A DNA stretch of 38,277 nt from REEB76 sp049698775 (GTDB lineage Bacteria; Pseudomonadota; Gammaproteobacteria; Natronospirales; REEB76), in assembly GCA_049698775.1 (NCBI GenBank), contig JBAVYM010000048.1:1-38277 (forward strand). The letters run 5' to 3'. Shown piece after piece: positions 33,368 to 38,277 of the stretch (position 1 is the first letter of the stretch; each line of letters starts with the position of its first letter). The notes beneath the pieces were generated by a model. It saw only the letters and a list, made by a program, of their open reading frames with translations, was not told the DNA's origin and did not search any database. The translations under genes and the position numbers were made by a program.

Positions 33368-33471
33368 GGGCGCAAGTGACTTCCGTCATATTTTTATGCG
33401 TGTAGCCGCATTGGATTGGTCAATAAACGTTGGCGGAATTGGACGCCGATGCAGCGGGAAGGCTCAGCCGT

Positions 33472-33921
33472 TCAGGGCTTGTTTAACAGATTATGGGCGA
33501 GGGTGGTGTGGCGGCTGACGCGGAACGCGGCATGCACGGTTTCCTGGATGCGCCGGTCGCGGCCAATAAGGTAACTGACCCGCTTCACGCCGAATCCGAA
33601 TGGGCCGTCGCAACCGTAGGCGCGGATCACGCGCTTGTCCGTATCCGCCAGCAACGGGAAATTCAGTTGGTGACGGGCGCGGAAGCGGATGTGGCTGGCG
33701 CTGTCTTGTGGGCTGATGCCGATGAGCGTCACATTCTTTTGGTTTAGACCGGGACTCAATTCGCGGAAGCTGCAGGCTTCGCGGGTGCAGATCGGCGTGA
33801 AATCCGCCGGGTAGAAATACAGCAGCACCGGTCCGTGAGCCAGCAGATCGGCCAGTTGCACCTGATTGCCGTCCTGGTCGGGCAGTTCGAAATCGGGAGC
33901 GGTATCGCCGGGTTTGAGCAC
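33472..33921 (-). CDS. Peroxiredoxin, PrxQ/BCP type
   Basis: 149 residues from a GTG start (33921) with AGGAG seven bases upstream. A thioredoxin fold is clear: PGDTAPDFELPDQDGN, then the active site PADFTPICTREACSF. Peroxidatic C45 (in TPIC) is followed by C50, the CxxxxC spacing of atypical 2-Cys PrxQ/BCP enzymes that form an intramolecular disulfide. It reduces hydrogen and organic peroxides using thioredoxin. No signal peptide, so cytoplasmic. It lies between the efflux operon and ugd, divergent from the latter, with no operon partner. Confidence 0.92.
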   Translation of the reverse strand: MLKPGDTAPDFELPDQDGNQVQLADLLAHGPVLLYFYPADFTPICTREACSFRELSPGLNQKNVTLIGISPQDSASHIRFRARHQLNFPLLADTDKRVIRAYGCDGPFGFGVKRVSYLIGRDRRIQETVHAAFRVSRHTTLAHNLLNKP

Positions 33922-33981
33922 GGGTTTTCTCCTGATGTGGCCGCTTCAGTATGCGCCGAAAGACCGGCGCGGCGCGGCTGA

Positions 33982-33987
33982 TATAAT
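33982..33987 (+). promoter_or_regulatory. Candidate -10 element for the UDP-glucose dehydrogenase gene
   Basis: TATAAT, 37 bases before the ATG at 34024, in the 102-base divergent gap. No good -35 hexamer is visible at the expected position, so this is tentative. Confidence 0.4.
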
Positions 33988-34023
33988 GACCGCTCTTTAA
34001 CATTTTCTTCCTGGATCAAGAAC

Positions 34024-35358
34024 ATGAAAATCACCGTGCACGGCAGCGGCTATGTGGGCTTGGTGAGCGCCGCCTGTTTCGCCGATATGGGCAACGAGGT
34101 TTTGTGCGTGGACGTGGATCGCGCGCGAGTGGCGCGGCTCAAGCAGGGCGAAGTGCCCATCGTGGAGCCGGGCCTGGACCATCTGCTGGCGGCAGGCTTG
34201 GAAAGTGGCCGGCTCAAGTTTACCGACGTGCCGGCGGAGGGCGTGCAGTTCGGTCTCGTGCAATTCATCGCCGTGGGAACGCCGCCAGATGAAGACGGTT
34301 CCGCTGACCTGAAATATGTTTTACAAGTGGCGCGCAGTATCGGCGAACACATGGCCAGCGAGAAGATCGTGGTGGACAAGTCCACGGTACCGGTTGGTAC
34401 CGCCGACAAGGTGCGTGATGCAATTGCGGCGGAATTGCACAAGCGCGGCGTGACATTGCCTTTCGAAGTAGTATCGAATCCGGAATTCCTCAAGGAAGGC
34501 AGCGCGGTGGAGGATTTCGCGCATCCAGACCGCATCGTGGTGGGTGCCAGCGGCGCGCGCGGCATCGAGGTCATGCGCGGCTTGTATGCGCCCTTCACCC
34601 GCCACCACGAACGGCTCATGCTGATGAGCGTGCGCGACGCCGAATTCACCAAGTACGCCGCCAATGCCATGCTGGCGGCGCGCATCAGCATGATGAACGA
34701 ATTCGCCAACATCGCCGAACGCCTGGATGTGGACATCGAGCAGGTGCGCAAGGGCATCGGTTCAGATCCACGCATCGGTTACAGCTTCCTGTACGCGGGC
34801 GTGGGTTATGGCGGTTCCTGTTTTCCCAAGGATGTTTCCGCGCTGACGCGCACGGCAGCGAAATCCGGTTATCAACCGGCGCTGCTGGACGCGGTGGAAG
34901 CAGTGAATCGCCGTCAGAAAGACAAGTTGTTTGAGAAAATCCACGTCCACTTTGGCGGCAAGCTCAAAGGAGCGACGCTGGCTTTGTGGGGCCTGGCTTT
35001 CAAACCCAACACCGACGACATGCGCGAGGCGCCGAGCCGCGTGCTGATGGAAGCACTCTGGAAAGCCGGCGCGCGGGTGCGTGCCTATGATCCGGCCGCC
35101 ATGCACGAGGCGCAACGCCTGTACAGCGGCCAGGCTTTGCTGACGCTGTGCCACAACCAGATGGAATGTCTGGACGGTGCCGACGCACTGGTGGTGGTCA
35201 CGGAATGGACCGAGTTCCGTAGTTCGGATTTCGGGGAGATTCACCGGCGTCTCAAACAGCCGGTGATTTTCGACGGCCGCAATTTGTACAATCCGCAGGA
35301 ACTGCGCGCGGCGGGCTTCACCCACTATTCAGTCGGGCGGCCCACCGTGAGCGGTTGA
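34024..35358 (+). CDS. ugd: UDP-glucose 6-dehydrogenase
   Basis: 444 residues from ATG 34024 (weak Shine-Dalgarno). The NAD-binding Rossmann start is MKITVHGSGYVGLVSAACFADMG. The enzyme core shows VVDKSTVPVGTADKVRD, FEVVSNPEFLKEGSAVEDF and the substrate-binding KYAANAMLAARISMMNEFAN. The catalytic Cys is C266 in GYGGSCFPKDVSAL; the FPKD form fits UDP-glucose rather than GDP-mannose (AlgD, LPKD) dehydrogenase. The UDP-binding C-terminal domain is complete (LWGLAFKPNTDDMREAPS). It oxidises UDP-glucose to UDP-glucuronate for capsule, EPS or lipid A sugar synthesis. No other polysaccharide genes are adjacent. Confidence 0.94.
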   Translation: MKITVHGSGYVGLVSAACFADMGNEVLCVDVDRARVARLKQGEVPIVEPGLDHLLAAGLESGRLKFTDVPAEGVQFGLVQFIAVGTPPDEDGSADLKYVLQVARSIGEHMASEKIVVDKSTVPVGTADKVRDAIAAELHKRGVTLPFEVVSNPEFLKEGSAVEDFAHPDRIVVGASGARGIEVMRGLYAPFTRHHERLMLMSVRDAEFTKYAANAMLAARISMMNEFANIAERLDVDIEQVRKGIGSDPRIGYSFLYAGVGYGGSCFPKDVSALTRTAAKSGYQPALLDAVEAVNRRQKDKLFEKIHVHFGGKLKGATLALWGLAFKPNTDDMREAPSRVLMEALWKAGARVRAYDPAAMHEAQRLYSGQALLTLCHNQMECLDGADALVVVTEWTEFRSSDFGEIHRRLKQPVIFDGRNLYNPQELRAAGFTHYSVGRPTVSG

Positions 35359-35413
35359 TCAACACACCCCTGCGTGGAAATCCGGCTCGTGTATGCGGCT
35401 CGGCTAAAACGGA

Positions 35414-37687
35414 TTACCGCGTCTGCCGGCGCATCGCGGCTAATCCGCCCATTATCAGCAAGTAGAGCAGGGTCGGTAATTCGAGGCTCCCGCTACCCCC
35501 GCTGAAGCGTGGTGCACTCACCGTGTACGTGCCGGTGGTGGAACCGGACCCCATCTTGTTGGTGCAGGTGAGCGTAACGGTATAGGTGCCCGCCGTGCTG
35601 TAGGTCACACTTGGATTCTGGGAACTGGAATCCGCTATGGCGCCGGTGCCGAAATCCCATTTGTAGCTGAACACACCGGTGCCGTCGTAGCCGAGACAGT
35701 CACTTTCAAACGTGGCGCTTTGGCCTCCCGGGATCGTTGCACCACTGGCCGGACTGCTGATGGCGGCTCTGGTGACCGGGTAGGTTCCAGCATTCAGCAG
35801 GTTCATCATGTTCGGTAATCCAAAACCATATATACCGTTCGGACTGGCGCCACCGGCAGGTTGCGTGGCACTGTCCTGGAGCAGCGTGTAGGGATCATCC
35901 GTACCGGGATAGGCGGACAGCAACAGGGCGATCAGGCCGGCGATGTGCGGCGCGGCCGCCGAGGTGCCGCAGAAAGGTGAGCCGAAACCACCGACGCCGG
36001 TCACGCTCACGCAATCCGTTGCCACAAAATCCGGCTTTTGTATTTGCTCCGATGGCTGCGTGCCGGTACCACTGCCGGGAATGCCGAACTCTACCGGCCC
36101 TTGCGAGCTGAAGGATTCAATCGAGCTGGTATCACTGGCAGGCACAGCACCCACCGTGATCTCGCCGGGCGTCGCGGTGCTTGGCTCCGGAAAGCCCACA
36201 GCCGACTGGGCATAAATACTTCCGGGAGGAGTGTTGGGGGTTACCTGAATCTGGTTGGAATTTCCGGAAAACACCAGTATCTTGAGATTCGTGCCTGGGC
36301 TGTTCGGAGTTACGCTGCCGAAGAAGATTTCCAAATAAGCAGTAGTCTCATTGGAAGCCAGTGTCGCGCCACTTCCCTGCACCGGCTGGGGACCCGGTGT
36401 ATTGAGTTCACTTGTATTATTGGTTTGGGCGCAGCCACTCGTCGCAGGTGCTACAGGTCCGATATTGATTCCCTGGTTGCAGGCAATGGGATTGCCACTA
36501 CTGTCGAACAATACCACGTCATAATCGTTGGGATCGTTGGTGGTGCTGCTGTCATCCCAGGGATCGTCCCATTCCACTACATAGTTGATGATATCCCCCG
36601 CCTGAGGATCTTGTATCTGTAACTTTATATTGGGGCTGCCTGCTGTGCCGAAATTCATGGCTTTTGAATAGGGCACGCCGTTAATCGTTGCGCTCGGGCC
36701 GGACACTGCAATTAGATTCCAAGAGCCTGCCCAGAAACCGGTGGCGTCGTTGCCGGCTGCGGTTACCAGATGGATGTTTGGATGGGCCGTGGCAAATTGC
36801 TGCACTCCGGTGGCGAAGCTGCCGTTGGTGAACATGGCCTCGCCGGGGAAGCCCAGATCGTCCACGATTACATTGGCGTTGATTACAGGGGAGCTGGTGC
36901 CGCCGGCAAAATCATTGAGCGCGGTGAGAAAGTCCACTTGGGTGGCGGGGCCGGCAAAACCCAGTTGCTTCACGCCGGGCGCGAGATCGTAGACGATCTC
37001 CATCATGGCTGTACCTTCAGCACCAGAACTCTGCCAAGTAGTGTTATTGGGGTCGTTCCAGACATTGGCCGGCAGGTCGTTGGTGCCCTGGTCGGTGGAG
37101 ACGGCGCTGTCGCCGTCGGAGATCACGCCCACCACCATGCCTTGACCGGTATAATTGGTTGCGGCACGAAATTGAGAGGCGCCGAGAATCGTATCGCCTT
37201 CGGTATCCACCGAGCCGGTACGCGGCGACGCGGTAATCGGTGGCGAGCGCCGCGTGAAGGCATAGCGCGGCACTGAAACACGGGTCACTTCCGCGAGCGT
37301 CGCGGCATCGGCAAGTTTGGTTGCCGGAATCCAGGCCTGCACCACACTCAGTGCCCGGCTGTTGACGATATCGCTCGCGCCGAGTGCTGCCAGTTCGGCG
37401 CTATCCGGCGGATTGCCGTTGCGATCATAGTGCAGATACACCTGCACCTGGCCGGCGGCATTCCAGCGCGCCGCTAGCGGCGAATTCTGCCGGAAGAGCT
37501 CCCGGGTGAGGCCCGCCGACATGAGGGGTTCAACGCGGTTTTCGGCTGCGGCGGCCGCTATCCTCGCGAGTCGCACATCGAGCTTCTGGGCGCCCGGAGC
37601 AGATGCCGTGGCGCCCGCTGCTAGCGGTGCAGCAATAAGAAATGCGGCAGTGGTCAGGTTCAAGTATCGGCGATATCTGGTTTTCAT
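35414..37687 (-). CDS. Exported S8/S53-like serine peptidase with Glu in the His position, PKD domain and GlyGly-CTERM-like tail
   Basis: 757 residues. A signal peptide (LTTAAFLIAAPLAAGATA) precedes an N-terminal prodomain-like region (about 35-150, ending VTRVSVPRYAFTRR). The peptidase domain has Asp191 (VVGVISDGDS), oxyanion-type Asn313 (VTAAGNDATG) and nucleophile Ser576 (FCGTSAAAPHIAGLIALLL). Where subtilisins have HGTHVA, this has Glu224 (GAEGTAMMEIVYDLAPG), so the set is Asp/Glu/Ser, recalling the Ser-Glu-Asp of sedolisins (S53). A PKD-like domain (about 642-726, YKWDFGTGA...NPSVTYSTAGTYTVTLTC) and SGGSGSLELPT...MRRQTR, a GlyGly-CTERM-like sorting tail, follow. It is 14 bases behind the prodomain-like lipoprotein gene in the same operon. 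Confidence 0.88.
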   Translation of the reverse strand: MKTRYRRYLNLTTAAFLIAAPLAAGATASAPGAQKLDVRLARIAAAAAENRVEPLMSAGLTRELFRQNSPLAARWNAAGQVQVYLHYDRNGNPPDSAELAALGASDIVNSRALSVVQAWIPATKLADAATLAEVTRVSVPRYAFTRRSPPITASPRTGSVDTEGDTILGASQFRAATNYTGQGMVVGVISDGDSAVSTDQGTNDLPANVWNDPNNTTWQSSGAEGTAMMEIVYDLAPGVKQLGFAGPATQVDFLTALNDFAGGTSSPVINANVIVDDLGFPGEAMFTNGSFATGVQQFATAHPNIHLVTAAGNDATGFWAGSWNLIAVSGPSATINGVPYSKAMNFGTAGSPNIKLQIQDPQAGDIINYVVEWDDPWDDSSTTNDPNDYDVVLFDSSGNPIACNQGINIGPVAPATSGCAQTNNTSELNTPGPQPVQGSGATLASNETTAYLEIFFGSVTPNSPGTNLKILVFSGNSNQIQVTPNTPPGSIYAQSAVGFPEPSTATPGEITVGAVPASDTSSIESFSSQGPVEFGIPGSGTGTQPSEQIQKPDFVATDCVSVTGVGGFGSPFCGTSAAAPHIAGLIALLLSAYPGTDDPYTLLQDSATQPAGGASPNGIYGFGLPNMMNLLNAGTYPVTRAAISSPASGATIPGGQSATFESDCLGYDGTGVFSYKWDFGTGAIADSSSQNPSVTYSTAGTYTVTLTCTNKMGSGSTTGTYTVSAPRFSGGSGSLELPTLLYLLIMGGLAAMRRQTR

Positions 37688-37701
37688 ATCATTACATCCT
37701 G

Positions 37702-38115
37702 TCAGCGCGGGCGTGCATAGCGGGGTGGGGTGATGCGGGTGACGAAAGACAAGGCGGCGAGTTTATCCATGTCCCTGGGCCGTACCCAGCCCTGAACAAT
37801 CTGCATTTCCGGGCTGACCACGACATTCCGCAGGCCGTGCGCGGCAAGCGCCGTTACCACGTCCGCCGAAGTACTGCTGACGTACACATACACCTGGATG
37901 CGCCCCTGGGAATCACTGCGCACCAGTCCGATAAGTGGGGTAGTCACGCTTCCGGTTTGCAATTGCCGGGCCGCGTCTGCCAATAGCGGCGCGATCTTCG
38001 TCGAGATGGCGATGCTCGCCGGAGAATCCGCAGGTCCGGTGTCAGCACAGCCCGTTCCAAAAAGCATTGGCAATACAAGGATGAGGCAGAGGTATGGATG
38101 GATGTGCCTATGCAT
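37702..38115 (-). CDS. Lipoprotein resembling the peptidase prodomain (stand-alone propeptide/inhibitor candidate)
   Basis: 137 residues from the ATG at 38115, with TGAGG upstream; a TTG one codon earlier is the longest alternative. The lipoprotein signal is YLCLILVLPMLFGTGCAD (Cys 23, slightly unusual -3 Gly). Residues ~71-137 align well with residues ~79-147 of the peptidase gene product: GRIQVYVYV/GQVQVYLHY, VVSPEMQIVQGWV/VNSRALSVVQAWI, LAALSFVTRITPPRYA/AATLAEVTRVSVPRYA. So it is a separate copy of the prodomain with its own lipid anchor and no protease domain. Position directly before the peptidase gene (14-base gap) suggests co-expression; role as chaperone or inhibitor is inference. Confidence 0.78.
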   Translation of the reverse strand: MHRHIHPYLCLILVLPMLFGTGCADTGPADSPASIAISTKIAPLLADAARQLQTGSVTTPLIGLVRSDSQGRIQVYVYVSSTSADVVTALAAHGLRNVVVSPEMQIVQGWVRPRDMDKLAALSFVTRITPPRYARPR

Positions 38116-38237
38116 CAAAAACCTCAGTTATCCTTTGATTAAAGTTCTGTCTGGCACATTAAAGAACCAGCATTAGTCACATAACAAGCTTAGCCTACCA
38201 TATCATTAGTAGCTCGCCAGCCGCACGCTTCTCGATG

Positions 38238-38267
38238 ATGGCGGTATTTTCCACGATAAATGGCGGT
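38238..38267. other. Direct repeat ATGGCGGT, possible operator at window edge
   Basis: ATGGCGGT occurs at 38238-38245 and 38260-38267, 22 bases apart, with GATAA/TTATC flanking the second copy. It lies ~120 bases upstream of the lipoprotein-peptidase operon. The window ends here, so its context is unknown. The rest of 38116-38237 shows no clear promoter. Confidence 0.25.
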
Positions 38268-38277
38268 TATCACGTGC

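Noticed and set aside
35943..36622. Plus-strand frames inside the peptidase gene
   Set aside because: Antisense to a complete, motif-bearing peptidase; no start signals or family resemblance.

Overview
The window looks like a chromosomal segment of a moderately GC-rich Gammaproteobacterium, most likely Xanthomonadales/Nevskiales-like. The reasons are: an HrpB-type DEAH helicase, a KdpDE pair, two RND efflux systems, FlgO/TPR membrane regulators, two exported proteins with GlyGly-CTERM-like C-termini, and many GTAGGAGCGG-type palindromic repeats. The taxonomic placement is inference; no rRNA is present.

Layout. (1) 2-1496: end of kdpD and all of kdpE, the potassium-limitation two-component system. 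(2) 1552-9367: a second two-component system (kinase and regulator, minus strand) divergent from a complete tripartite RND pump (outer-membrane lipoprotein, membrane fusion protein, permease). (3) 9617-16768: a large exported BNR/Asp-box protein on the minus strand, divergent from a pstSCAB phosphate uptake operon preceded by a near-perfect Pho box; phoU is not next to it. (4) 17002-24155: a membrane-anchored FlgO/TPR regulator and a row of exported proteins (small Cys-containing protein, ankyrin protein, FG-GAP/DUF11 surface protein, Ig-like lipoprotein, LolA-like protein). (5) 24257-25175: a HigBA-type toxin-antitoxin locus, with a frameshifted toxin, between an intact tRNA-Val(CAC) and a 32-bp copy of that tRNA's 3' end. 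This looks like the scar or miniature form of an integrated element. (6) 25404-28043: hrpB with an in-frame tandem-repeat insertion. (7) 28204-33306: a small hypothetical gene and a padR-MFP-RND efflux operon (minus strand) with a palindromic candidate operator. (8) 33472-35358: a PrxQ/BCP peroxiredoxin and a divergent UDP-glucose 6-dehydrogenase. (9) 35414-38115: an exported S8/S53-like peptidase with Glu where subtilisins have His, preceded in the same operon by a lipoprotein that resembles the peptidase's own N-terminal prodomain.

Two themes stand out. First, a family of palindromic (REP-like) repeats has invaded not only gaps but genes: it forms part of the N-terminal coding region of the efflux MFP and of PstS, supplies the stop codon of two genes, and (another family) forms a 39-bp tandem insertion inside hrpB. 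Second, the lipoprotein plus Glu-type peptidase pair is the best candidate for a little-described system: a separately encoded, lipid-anchored prodomain that could chaperone or inhibit a cell-surface protease.
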